NCBI RefSeq assembly: GCF_000330505.1
Contig: NW_004443720.1
Span: 84,150 to 148,149, forward strand
From: Entamoeba invadens IP1
Lineage: Eukaryota > Evosea > Mastigamoebida > Endamoebidae
Direction of reading: 5' to 3'
Length of the DNA stretch: 64,000 nt
Positions 43,732 to 53,665 of the stretch are shown here, piece after piece. Below the pieces are notes generated by a model that was given only the letters and a program-made list of their open reading frames with translations, was not told the DNA's origin and did no database searches. Both the position numbers and the translations under genes were made by a program. The first letter of the stretch is position 1, and each line of letters opens with the position of its first letter.

Positions 43732-44625
43732 ATGTCGCGCATTTTGACGCTTCACCAGCTTTTCGACCAAATTATGGACTACGGAGCAACGGAGAACAGA
43801 CTTAAAGCCCTTTTGGACTCAGTTAAACAGTCTTTGAACGCAGCGCCGGCACTTAATACACTTATAGTTAGAAAAATGACACAAAGCCATTCGGAGAAGG
43901 AGTACGGTGCTATTGTCGAGATCACAAAGCACCTTTGCAAACATTCATCTACATTTAGGAGGTGTGTCAACACCGCACAGTACCTCAATGTCTTCTTTGA
44001 CTGTATGGATGCCGTCAAAGATATGGAAGTCAAGAATGACGCACTTCTTTTCATCCAATTACTCGGTGGACTGTACCCGGTTGAACTCAGTAAGGTCGCC
44101 GAGAAATACTCCGAGCTTGTAAGGAAAGGCACGGTCTTCCCACAACCAAAGAACTCGGAGTTTGTCTTTGAGAACACGCCCAAGGAAATTTCGGAGGTGG
44201 ACAAGGTAGTTCCACAAATCAAAGAACTAACAACGAACGCAACTAACTTATTAGAAAAGAAAGACTTGGACGTCAAACAGAGGAATGACTTGTTTATAAT
44301 TATGAATAAGGTAGAAGGACTCATTTCAGTTGTTGACTTCGAGATGGGGAAGTACGCATATGACCCGTTGAAGGAAGCATTTGAACTACAGCGTATGGAG
44401 TCCATTGCAAATAACCTTCGACACTTACACGAAGAGATGGCACAGAAGTACTTTGGGAGTGACTACGACTTACTGTCGTCAACACAATATAACGAATCAC
44501 CAAAAACGTTAAAGAAAAGCTCGTCATGCTGCTTCCCATTTTCGTTTTTCAAGTCGTTCAATTTCGGGTCAAAACATAGTAAGGGATCATACAGGTCACT
44601 TGTCTCGGCTGGGGGAGCTTTGTAA
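43732..44625 (+). CDS. VHS-domain trafficking adaptor (VHS plus GAT-like)
   Basis: 297 residues from ATG 43732; the frame begins earlier at a TTG, but this is the first ATG. Residues about 5-145 form a helical superhelix ending VKNDALLFIQLLGGLYPVEL and YSELVRKGTVFP, the usual end of VHS domains in TOM1, GGA and HSE1. Residues about 165-240 form a three-helix bundle in the place of a GAT domain. The tail is Ser-rich with a CC pair in a hydrophobic, basic context (SSSCCFPFSFFK), perhaps an acylation site. There is no gamma-adaptin ear or SH3. It probably sorts cargo at the Golgi or endosome. Confidence 0.75.
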   Translation: MSRILTLHQLFDQIMDYGATENRLKALLDSVKQSLNAAPALNTLIVRKMTQSHSEKEYGAIVEITKHLCKHSSTFRRCVNTAQYLNVFFDCMDAVKDMEVKNDALLFIQLLGGLYPVELSKVAEKYSELVRKGTVFPQPKNSEFVFENTPKEISEVDKVVPQIKELTTNATNLLEKKDLDVKQRNDLFIIMNKVEGLISVVDFEMGKYAYDPLKEAFELQRMESIANNLRHLHEEMAQKYFGSDYDLLSSTQYNESPKTLKKSSSCCFPFSFFKSFNFGSKHSKGSYRSLVSAGGAL

Positions 44626-45791
44626 TTATCATACATGTTTCTTTTTGTTGGGTTTGAGATGGTAGTTATTGCAATTTTTGGTTATCTTCGTGTTTTTGCT
44701 TGATGATAATGTTTCTTTACTCTTAATTGAAGGTATTTTTGTTTTCAATAAAAACATGTGTTTTTAATGTTCGGCAATAATGTTTTTGTGGTAAAACGTG
44801 TGATTTTTCAGTAAGAATTATTCAAGGATTGTAACATTTGAGTGATTTTGTCGTATAATTATGTTTAAGTTAAAAAATCATTTACATTTTTAGTGTTTAA
44901 AAATAAATATGTATTTTATATATTATATATACTAATATAATATATTATTTTTTTTAATAAAATTATTTTATTAATGTGTTTGTAAAATCACAAATAAATG
45001 TTACTATAATTTGTTAATTATGCTTCATATTAATTATCATACACAATAATTAGCAAAAAACTTGAAATTTGTTGTATTCAATTTTTAATGTTTTGTTAAT
45101 TGAATTAAACTTAAAATATAGTATTTATTATAATCATAATATTAGAAAATATTTCCACACAATTTGTATGTTGTTTTTAAAACTAAAAAAGAGAAAAATA
45201 TGACAATAATATTCTTAATAATAACAAGTTAAGTTTTTTTATTATAAAAATAATTTAGTTTATAAAATAGAATTCTAATAAAAAAACCTTCAAAAAATAA
45301 AAATTCACTTATTATTTATATTTTAAAGTTTATTATTGTTTTTTTCATTAATTTGTATTGTTTTGATTATAGTATTTTATTAAAAACTTTTTTTATAATT
45401 TTATTTTGTTAATATTATCAATAGTTAAATATTGATTAAAATATAACATATTTCACTGTTCACCTTAAATATAAAAATGCCACTTAAAACTTTATTTATG
45501 GTGTAAACTTTGTATACTTATTTCTAGTTTCAATTATTTAAAACCGAATTAATAAAAATCGATAAAGTGGTTAAAAAAGCCAAATATTTTTTTCTATTAT
45601 TAACCCAATACAAATAGTTTAATAACCGAAATAAGATACCAAATATTAATAAAAAAGTTATCGTGTATAATATTATTAAACAAAAACCAAGCAAACCAAT
45701 ATTATTCTCTTCACTTATCCATCTATCTCTTACAAAATCGGTTATTTTAAAAACAACCAACTCTTTTGAACTTAAAAAGTACTTTAAACGA
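44626..45791. other. AT-rich intergenic
   Basis: About 1.2 kb of strongly AT-rich DNA upstream of the RhoGAP gene. A 101-codon minus-strand frame at 45530-45835 overlaps the RhoGAP first exon and is hydrophobic by composition; I do not support it. Confidence 0.5.
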
Positions 45792-48004
45792 ATGATTGCG
45801 TCTCGTGTGGTTCGCACAAATAGTTTAGAGAACATTCATTTATCCATTTCAGCGAGTGAACTTCAAATAGAGAGTCCACAAGACGATACAACGCAACACC
45901 CAGTCGTACCAGAGACGTTTGTTTCGATTTTTCGATGTTCTTTATTGTGAATAACATTATTTGAATACCAAAATAATTTTTCAGACAAGACCGCAACGTG
46001 AACGCGTTGGTAAACTTTTTGGAAAACACGAAACACCCTTCCCAACGTATTTTATCAACAAAATTTGCAGTTTCATTCGCAAAACATAGGTACGAACTTA
46101 CTCGAGTAAATAAGACGTACGGAAAGAAACAACTGATGACGAATGCCGCTCGTCGAACAGCTCTTTTTGCGTCGAAAACTCGAACGCGACCTAAATTGAC
46201 GAAAATTGATGCGAGTGAATTGAACACATTAGAAACACTGAAAGAAATGTACAACATCCTCACCGAGAAAATTTTGATGCTGAACATTTACTTCTCGGAA
46301 ATAGAACCAAAGAAAATCACAAAAATGTACGAGACAGTCGCTAATTATATCACTCAAGAAGAGCTCGTCAGCTTTGTCGAATACCGCCTCGGCAACGCTA
46401 AACCAAAGAAGAAGAAAATCGTTTTGAAATCAAATTTCTTCATTGTAAGGTCTGTCTCAAATAACTCAAAACACGTGTTTTACTTGAACCACCCAACACT
46501 TTTTATGGAAGGCGATGCCACGTTGACAGTCAACAGTCTCTTCGTTTGTTATGTATTTGATTATAGTATTGAAATAATAAAATTATAGTAAAACACTTTA
46601 CTATTAATTTGGGACAGAATTGATCAGTAGCACATCAAGTTCAAAGGCAAAGAAGAACGAGACAAGTGGGAGGGTCAACTCTCATCGATGACGATTTGGG
46701 TGGAGTCGATACCACGAACAGTAATCAGTCAAACGAATGGGATTGCCAACTTAAAGAAGATGGACATCAAGTCGAAAGTTGCACACCCGTTACTGGTAAA
46801 GAAGGTGAAAGGACTTATTGAGCCACAAAAAGAGAGTTTGAAGCCAAAGAGCAAAATAGGCAAGAAAGAGGACAACGGTATAGAAAAGGAAACGTTTGTG
46901 CCATTCTTTGGAATGCAACTCGAAAAGTACGGGGAAGTCTACCACACTGATTTGTACCCACGACCAATTAAAGAAGTGTTGGACTATTTAAAGAAACACG
47001 CGACAAAGACGGATGGTATTCTGAGACTTTGTGGGAGTCAAGAAAAGATGAAGTGGATGAAGGAAAGACTGCAGTTTGGAGACACGTCGTTTTTAGAGGG
47101 CTCTGATGTGTATACACTCGCCAGCTGCTTGAAACAGTATATCAGAGACTTTCCTTCAGCAGTTGTGAATAGAAGTGTGGACGACGAATTTACGAAGTTG
47201 TATAAAGGTTTGTTCCTGTTCGGTACAAACTATATTTTATAATAGTTTTATTATAAAATATAGAATTTGTTATTAATAATGAAGTCTCTTGACTAACGAC
47301 TAGTGAAAGACGAGTTAAAGGAAGAAGAGGTGGTTGAAAGATACTTGAAAATTTTTCAAGAACTTCCACAGATAGTGAAGGGGTTTATAAGAGACTTGGT
47401 TGAGTTTATGTATATGGTGTTGTGTAATTCGACGATCAATCGAATGAATAACACTAATATATTTGTCTGTTTGGGACCGGGCTTGAGAGGATCCCCATTT
47501 TGTTATAATTTTGCGATGAATCATTTTTTCATTGTTTTTGGAGATAAGGAAAGCCTTGAAACACAACAAAAGGAATTCAAAGAAGAACAAATCGAAACTC
47601 AATTAATTGAAAAGGTCGCAGAGACCAAAACGAATTCAACGAAAGAAGAACTAAATGAGAGCAAGAAAGAAGAAACACCGAAGAGATCCCCTATTGTTAT
47701 TCACCTTTCTGTGGATAGAACGGGAAAAATAGAAAACAACAAAGTCACTAAAAATGAAATAAAAAAAGTAGTGGATATTAAAAACGAAACTAAAGGCGGT
47801 ACACTAGACGGTGGACAACATACAAAAACTTTTGAAACGAAAGAAAACGCAACAAAAGAAACAGACGATAAAGAAAAAACAAACAAAGAGGAACAAAACA
47901 TCAATTCTCTCTTATCACTTCTTGGAGCCGATATTCCTAAAGAAGAAAATTTTATTCAAAATGAAGATAAAGAGAAGAGTGTGCAACCTAAGCCAACTCA
48001 ATGA
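45792..48004 (+). CDS. BAR-like - PH - RhoGAP protein, 4 exons
   Basis: Exons 45792-45916, 45985-46543, 46631-47207 and 47304-48004 join in frame (653 residues). All three introns begin GTTTGT. Residues about 40-175 are long helices like a BAR domain. Residues about 185-265 look like a PH domain (VLKSNFFIVRSV, VNSLFHIKFKG, RDKWEGQLSSM), and one intron falls inside it. Residues about 335-500 are a RhoGAP: DGILRLCG with the arginine finger, SCLKQYIRDFPSAV, and INRMNNTNIFVCLGPG. The last 140 residues are Lys/Glu-rich. BAR-PH-RhoGAP is the GRAF/oligophrenin arrangement, which couples membrane curvature to shut-off of Rho GTPases. An SH3 domain is missing. Confidence 0.88.
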
Positions 48005-48225
48005 GGAAAACAACGATAAACAAAAAAACTCAGAAAGACTTCATGGAAGAGAAATAATGAAAGAAAAGCTTGTTCGTATTTGATTGGTTGTGTATGTTTT
48101 TTTTGGGCACAATATACTTCATATCGTCAACATTTAATACTTTACTATTGAAAGACAAAAACTAGAAAATATAGTAAAAGTAATTATTAATAAATTACTA
48201 TTAACTGAATGAAACACATAAAGTA

Positions 48226-48609
48226 ATGGACGAGTCTCGACTTGGTTACATCAAACCTGAGGACGTCTTCGAGTTAGTCACTGAGAACAAAGCGAAGAAG
48301 AAATTTTTGATAATAGATGTTCGTGGGAATGATTTAGGAGATAAAGTCATCAAAAGTGCCATAAGCATACCTTCATACAATTTCCGCGACACAGCAGATT
48401 CTTTGGCTTCGATGTACTCTTCATATGACTTGGTGATAGTCCATTGTATGATGTCTCACTCTCGAGGTCCATCTTGTGCCTATATGTTAAATTTTGCTTT
48501 TCAAAACCCTAAATACAAAGACAGTAAAACGGAAATTAAAGTACTTTCGGGGGGTTTTGAGAAGTTTTATGATATGTATTTCGACAAAGATGTGTTCGAT
48601 ACCGTCTAA
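48226..48609 (+). CDS. Cdc25/Acr2-type rhodanese phosphatase-like protein
   Basis: 127 residues from ATG 48226, a single rhodanese domain. Visible are FLIIDVRG, IPSYNF and an active-site loop HCMMSHSRGP with Cys74 and Arg80 (CX5R). The loop is one residue longer than in sulfurtransferases (CX4R) and is of the Cdc25/Acr2/Ibp1 class. Such small proteins act as protein phosphatases or arsenate reductases. Catalytic residues are intact. It lacks the long N-terminal regulatory region of animal Cdc25, as do plant and fission yeast Ibp1-type proteins. Confidence 0.85.
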   Translation: MDESRLGYIKPEDVFELVTENKAKKKFLIIDVRGNDLGDKVIKSAISIPSYNFRDTADSLASMYSSYDLVIVHCMMSHSRGPSCAYMLNFAFQNPKYKDSKTEIKVLSGGFEKFYDMYFDKDVFDTV

Positions 48610-48624
48610 TTCACTTGTTTCTTC

Positions 48625-48682
48625 AATAACATTTTAATAACAATTTTAATAACAATTTTAATAAAAATTTTAATAACAATTT
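48625..48682. repeat. 12-bp minisatellite (AATTTTAATAAC)n
   Basis: About five imperfect copies of a 12-bp unit, between the Cdc25-like and ATG9-like genes. Non-coding. Confidence 0.75.
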
Positions 48683-48745
48683 GAAGTGATTTGTGTAAAA
48701 TCATTCGGAGAAGAATGAAGTAAAAGAACTTTGAAAAAAGAGAAG

Positions 48746-50435
48746 ATGGAGCCGTTGAACGGAGACGAATATACACTCATTGAAAAACTCGAAGAAGAAA
48801 GTACATCAACAGTAAAATGTCCAGAACAGTCGTTTCAATGGTTTTACAAATTGTGGCGAGTGCAAGGATACTTCAATTTAGTGATCACAAAATTGTACCC
48901 AATAATACAGACTGTCGTTATACTTATGCTCTTAGCATTTCTGATATATATTGATTACGGGAAGGTTGTTGGATATCCACTTAAGACCATGACGAAGGAG
49001 GACGGAAGCTTACCCAAGTTTTCCGACTTCTTCAAGGCGGATTTACTTAAGAACGTCATATTCTTCTTTGTCTTTATCGTTGCGTTTTGTTCGATAGTCA
49101 GGTATTCCTATAAAATCTATAAAATGACGAAGGACCCAAGACTCATAGCAGCGAGAAAGTTCTTTGGCAGGAAAGAAATATTGAGTTATGGCGGAGACTG
49201 GGAGCGTGTGAAAAGTGTGTTCCGGTTTGAGGAGGAGAAGGATAACGAGTGTGAGGATGGGACAGTAGCGTCGTCCGTTCTCATGTCATCGGTAACGCTC
49301 GAAACTGCAATGATTGACGATTCTATAATTCTCGAAACTGAGAAACACGAGCCCACGGAGATGAAAGAAGTTAAAGACGTGAAGAATAAGAGTGATGCGA
49401 ACAATCAGTTGGATACTAAAGAAGCTTTTATTGATGATGATGGACTCCATACAACGGGTGGAGATGGTTTTGTCACAAAAACGGAAGATGAGAATTTGTT
49501 TGTGAAGTATTGCACATTACGGAGCAATCTGTTGAGTCGATATGTCATTGAAAATGAGACGGGAATGAGAGGGAGGAGCAAATACTTGTATAGAATCATT
49601 CAAGATATATACTTCCCACCAAAGGACTTCGACTTTTATAAGTCACTCAGTTCACAAGAGAACCCGAACTACCAGAGGAATTACAATTGCTGGAAGAGTC
49701 GAGTGGAGAAAAGGAAGAAATATTACTTGCGATGGCACAGCTCATTATTTGTCATCATCAGCGCGACGTACAATTTACTCATCTTGCTGCTGAGGTACTT
49801 TGGAATGCTGTTGACCCCAAGTTCACTGACGGACAACACGTGGACGCCGTACGCCAAAAATGCGCTGAGACGGAACAACTCCCTTCCGCACGAGACGGAA
49901 ACGTTGTTTGGAGCAGCAAAGGAGGTGATAGAAGGACTTATTGAACTGACCCCTGTCAATCAATTCAAACGAGCGTGTATGAGGAATTTGAGTAGTGTGG
50001 TAGTTGTGGTGTTTGTCGTCTTTTTCACGATGAATATGAGGAATGAATTTATTATATGTGGGGTGTCGAGTGCTCTTGTGTGCAACATTTTGTTGACAGC
50101 TTCAGTGATGTGCTATGGGTTAAGTAATAAGAAGATCTATACGAAGACATTCCACGAAGCGGAAGAGGAAATTAACCATATGTTTCCACAAATTAGAACA
50201 ATGATAGGGAGGGAACAACAACAGGGAGATATCACGAAGTACATCAAATCGAAACTCTACGTCGACTTCTACGAATTCTTTTTGAGAGAGTTGTTGGCCC
50301 CATTTGTCGTGAATGAGAACATCAAGAATTTCTCTGAAAGTTTGTTTTTTCATTAGAACTGCCAAGAGGAAATGACCACTAGATGAGGTACTGAAAGAAG
50401 TGCAAACTAAAGTCATTGCCGAGTCAGTCAAGTAA
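48746..50435 (+). CDS. ATG9-like autophagy lipid scramblase, 2 exons
   Basis: Exons 48746-50339 and 50383-50435 join in frame across a 43-nt GTTTGT...CTAG intron (548 residues). The small last exon gives NEVLKEVQTKVIAESVK and replaces a premature end. The frame is open to a TTG at 48731, but ATG 48746 is first. Visible are four clear membrane helices (near 60-80, 105-125, 330-350, 415-465 as a pair) with an acidic loop of about 110 residues inserted between the second and third. Family features are RRNNSLPHETETLFGAAKEV, where ATG9 has FNELPH, and SKLYVDFYEFFLRELLAPFVV. ATG9 moves on Golgi vesicles and seeds the phagophore. It is shorter than most, lacking the long termini. Confidence 0.82.
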
Positions 50436-50684
50436 GGCAACAATACAATCAATTGATTTGTGTGTTTGGTTACACTAAGATTTAAATGAAAGTGTTTGTA
50501 AAAGAAGTTCTATTTCATATTCATAACGAATAATTAATGATTGAGTCACACATAAATTGGATTCAAGACTTGGTATACGGTTAAAAATAGACTATTAGAT
50601 GCGGATGGTATTTATTTGGTGGAGGGAATGAAAATTTGAACCTATTTAATAATGAATTAGCAATCAAGCTCGCAAACTGCTTGT

Positions 50685-51203
50685 CTATTTAACAAAGTTT
50701 GGAGAGGGCTTTTTACACCTTTCGATTTCAAAGGAAGTGTGGCCAGGATCATTGAGATCGTCGTCGTCTTGTTTTACATTGGACTCGTTGATGAGAAAGA
50801 ATTTGTTACTTGGTGTTGAGTGGTTTAATATTGAAGAAACCTCATCATCGACTAAATCGTCTTGGAAGAAGCGTTGGTCACATTTCAAATTAATGAACGA
50901 ACGAGTGAGAAAAGAATTTTGTTTTGCCAACAAATTCTTCTCGGAACGGGAGTGACTTTTGTCGGCCGAGAGCTTTGCTGGAAACATGGGACTAATTGAG
51001 ATCAGTTGTGCTTTTATAGGAAGAACGAAGACCTCTTTTTTAATACTATTCTTCCTTATATTTCGACTCCTTTTTCGAACAAATATAATCAAACATGGTA
51101 GTACCCGGCTGATGGATCGGGAAAGGTAGTAAAAGAACTCGTAAATGGACTCTTCTGAAATAGCCCATTTTTCATAATGAAACTGAAAATTTCTGCCTTT
51201 TGG
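50685..51203 (-). CDS. Unresolved terminal exon (or gene remnant)
   Basis: A minus-strand frame open for 172 codons to the stop at 50685, unusual in such AT-rich DNA. It has no ATG until 50987, which would leave 100 residues. The upstream codons read like protein (HYEKWAISEESIYEFFYYLS, then a hydrophobic helix and a basic stretch RKRSRNIRK), so this is more likely the last exon of a gene whose earlier exons I cannot fix. A TTTTCAG acceptor at about 51182-51188 fits. A further open frame of 68 codons without ATG lies at 51214-51417. No known domain is recognised. Confidence 0.4.
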   Translation of the reverse strand, partial: PKGRNFQFHYEKWAISEESIYEFFYYLSRSISRVLPCLIIFVRKRSRNIRKNSIKKEVFVLPIKAQLISISPMFPAKLSADKSHSRSEKNLLAKQNSFLTRSFINLKCDQRFFQDDLVDDEVSSILNHSTPSNKFFLINESNVKQDDDDLNDPGHTSFEIERCKKPSPNFVK

Positions 51204-51213
51204 TCAATTTTTA

Positions 51214-51417
51214 TTCAAGCAAAAGAATCGGATGGTAGCAAGTAGCTAGATTTGAACAACTATATGTAATGGTCTTTTTTTTGAAGGAGTAAGCTATCAT
51301 ATTTAGAACATGCAATTTTGAAAGATAGTTCAAAATAATTGGGAAAGCCGACGATGGGGTTTTATCTGTGCAATCGGGGCAATGCGGAGCTTTAATTGGC
51401 AGTTTTTCAAAATGAAT
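51214..51417 (-). other. Open coding-like segment without start
   Basis: 68 stop-free codons on the minus strand with protein-like composition, including CPDC and a CSNLATCYH segment. It is bounded by stops on both sides and lacks an early ATG. It could be an upstream exon of the 50685-51203 frame or part of a decayed transposase. I cannot link the two with a standard intron. Confidence 0.3.
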
Positions 51418-51616
51418 TTATTATTGTCTAGAATTCAAATTTTTAAATAATAATTCGTCAACAAAAACAGAAACATTTTGACCACAATTATTGTTGTATA
51501 ATAAAACAAATGATTAATAAAGCAGATTACATGATATCGATAACCTCCTTATCACCATTAAGCAACATTAAAAGTTTTATTTTAAAAAAGAACTCGAATC
51601 CAAAAATTATCGCCAA

Positions 51617-51814
51617 TTATTTTTTTAATTGTTTTGTTGTTGAAAAACAGGCAAATTCTCTTTCAAAAAATGGGACTATCAGCCAGACTTTATTTAGTAC
51701 AGTTTTGAGTTCGTCTTTTTCAATAAAGAATTTCTTTTCGTTCTTTGGAACCCTACCAATTAGCGATAATCGGCTTTCTTTGAGTTCGTCTACCAAATCA
51801 AAAGTAGAAAAATA
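51617..51814 (-). pseudogene. Transposase-like relic (piggyBac-like?)
   Basis: Stop-bounded 66-codon minus-strand frame without ATG: YFSTFDLVDELKESRLSLIG, then RVPKNEKKFF, then FACFSTT. piggyBac transposases have the order [N/Y]FFTS..L...L...I...GTVR.NR......W.D...V..LST at the corresponding place. The neighbouring frames carry stops, so the copy is dead. Assignment is by pattern only. Confidence 0.4.
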
Positions 51815-52006
51815 TCAAATAATGACCATAAGAATGGTATTACAAACCCTTTTTTCCTTCAATTTACTACATATTAAAAACATTTTAAAAAGACCAGACT
51901 CCCTGTAAAAAAACTCCGAAATTTCTACATATTTTTCATACAAAACATCTCCACAATACAAAACACATCTGAAATGAACACAGAATGTAAATGAATAACA
52001 AAAACC

Positions 52007-52979
52007 TCACTTTTGTGTGTGAAGTGTAAAGGCAGACTTCGCTCGCTCGGACAACGTCTTCTCAAGCATCTCCTTATGTTTGTTCAGCGAGATCAACACC
52101 TGACGCGCGTTTGCAACAGTGACGCTGCATGTTGACGTGATCAACTTTTCCATAGAGAAATCGTATCTATTTGTAACTTGATATACTACACAGAAGAGTA
52201 CTTATATGGCATCAAACGAAGAGAGAATAAAACATACTTGTTGTTGTACCGACAGACAAACAAAATGATGACCGCCGCGACAGTGACGGGTTTTTTGCCT
52301 TCGAGGATCCGTTGGACTTGCTTTGATATAGAAATGGCTTGGCCAATCAAATCTGCACATCCGACGGCTATACAATACTTTGGAATGAGCCCTTCGACCG
52401 GATCACTTACTGATATATTTTTCGTCTCAGGAGAGATCTTCTCAAGCAGTTTATACCCATTGATGATTTCTTGCTCAGTACAATTCAAGTTTTTCGATAT
52501 CTCTTTAATGGTCAAGCCAATGTTGTCGATCTTGCAAATGTGGTAGACAATACCGAGAAGAAGTCGGTCCATCTTCTTCCCTTTCACTTTAGGGAGTTTA
52601 GTGTGTTCTAAAGAGTGAAAGATCTCCAGGCCATGTCCCGCTTTTTTAGTCACTATATTTAACTTAGTGAAATATTCCATGAGTTGTTCTTCGCTAGTAA
52701 TGTTTTTACTCTTTTTCATGTCGTCTTTTCTAGTGATAAATTCCTTTGTTTTTTTTATTAAATAATTTGTTATCTTTTAAAATGTTAAAAATGTGGTGGC
52801 CATTTAATTCAGTCGAAAAAATAGATTAAAAACATCACAAAATATATTCTGAATAACATGAATAACTCGTAATGTGTTCACAACAAAATTTTGAGTTATA
52901 AGAAACAAACGTATTCACTGGCACATTCTCTAAAACTTCTTCATTTAAGACTATCCCACAATATTTACACGACACAATC
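52007..52979 (-). CDS. TFIIB-family factor (TFIIB/Brf-like), at least 3 exons, 5' end uncertain
   Basis: The core is exon 52262-52729 joined to exon 52007-52166 across a GTTTGT...AAATAG intron. It carries two cyclin-like repeats: GIVYHICKIDNIGLTIKEIS and GKKPVTVAAVIIL, the latter continuing into the recovered exon with TSTCSVTVANARQVLISL. Upstream, 52911-52979 reads ENGIVSCKYCGIVLNEEVLENV, the second half of a TFIIB zinc ribbon, and joins in frame over a 181-nt GTTTGT...CTAG intron. An ATG at 53016 would reach it only with one extra base in the GGG run (52991-52993). Otherwise an upstream exon is missing. The first Cys pair of the ribbon is not seen. From the first ATG of the second exon (52719) the core alone is 205 residues. 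Probable role: recruiting RNA polymerase II or III. Confidence 0.72.
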
Positions 52980-53016
52980 CCATTCTCATTCCCTTGTTGT
53001 CAATAAACGGTGTCAT

Positions 53017-53109
53017 TTTGATATCAATTTAATAAAATTATTGATTTAAGGACGGCAAACTGATTGGAGTGCACTGTTGGCCCTCTCGCTCTTCACAAAG
53101 AGGTATCTT
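53017..53109. other. Short flank of TFIIB-like gene
   Basis: Possible promoter or missing first exon of the TFIIB-like gene (minus strand). No Cys-x2-Cys that would complete the zinc ribbon is evident. Confidence 0.35.
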
Positions 53110-53575
53110 CTTCCGCGTATTCATTCACGTCATTTTTTTCCAGTTTCTTTTAATATGGGCAATTTCTATTTTTGGATTCTTTTTCTTTTTCAAGTTTTCA
53201 TAAACTCCTTTGCCCATTTTTATTCACTATTTCTCTCCTCATTGCCGTCTCGATTCTTTAAGATTCCTAATTCCACTTGGGCTTAATTTCTGTCATGGTT
53301 CTGTGATCTTCATGTTGCCATTTTATATGAAAAACCTGATTCTTTTGTGGCTTCTGATCGAATATATTGGGTTCTCTAGATATCCATAAATTGATCGGCA
53401 TTTTCTTCAATGTTATAACTCCAAGTTTCTTCATATCATAGGCTTTATCAATCAGTTACTTCGGGAGAAACAACTCATAAAGTCTATTCACAAAAACTTG
53501 AATAATGTCTTCTATTTGTGGCACATTTTCCAACCTATTTTCTATAGTAAAATGTATTATATCATTTAGTATCGT
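53110..53575 (-). pseudogene. Decayed coding sequence, probably transposase
   Basis: On the minus strand 53267-53575 is one frame of 103 codons with a single internal stop (53456-53458). It reads HFTIENRLENVPQIEDIIQ, then VNRLYELF, then HIKWQHEDH. After a stop and shifts, another frame at about 53110-53200 gives GKGVYENLKKKKNPKIEIAH. Such sequence is clearly former coding DNA. The order IEDIIQVFVNRLYELF ... IKW resembles the catalytic region of piggyBac-type transposases, but I cannot confirm it. Confidence 0.45.
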
Positions 53576-53665
53576 ACTGATGCTTCAAAAATAGTGAAAC
53601 TTTGGGTGTTATCACTGGCAACCCGGTCCGTCGCGCACAGAAAAAACAATAAGACAAGCGAATAA

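Noticed and set aside
45530..45835. 101-codon hydrophobic minus frame
   Set aside because: Overlaps RhoGAP exon 1 on the other strand; hydrophobicity arises from AAA/TTT-rich DNA.
51510..51908. 132-codon plus frame with ATG
   Set aside because: The opposite strand of the same region carries a transposase-like pattern, so this frame is its shadow.
53077..53286. 69-codon plus frame
   Set aside because: Shadow of the decayed minus-strand coding sequence.
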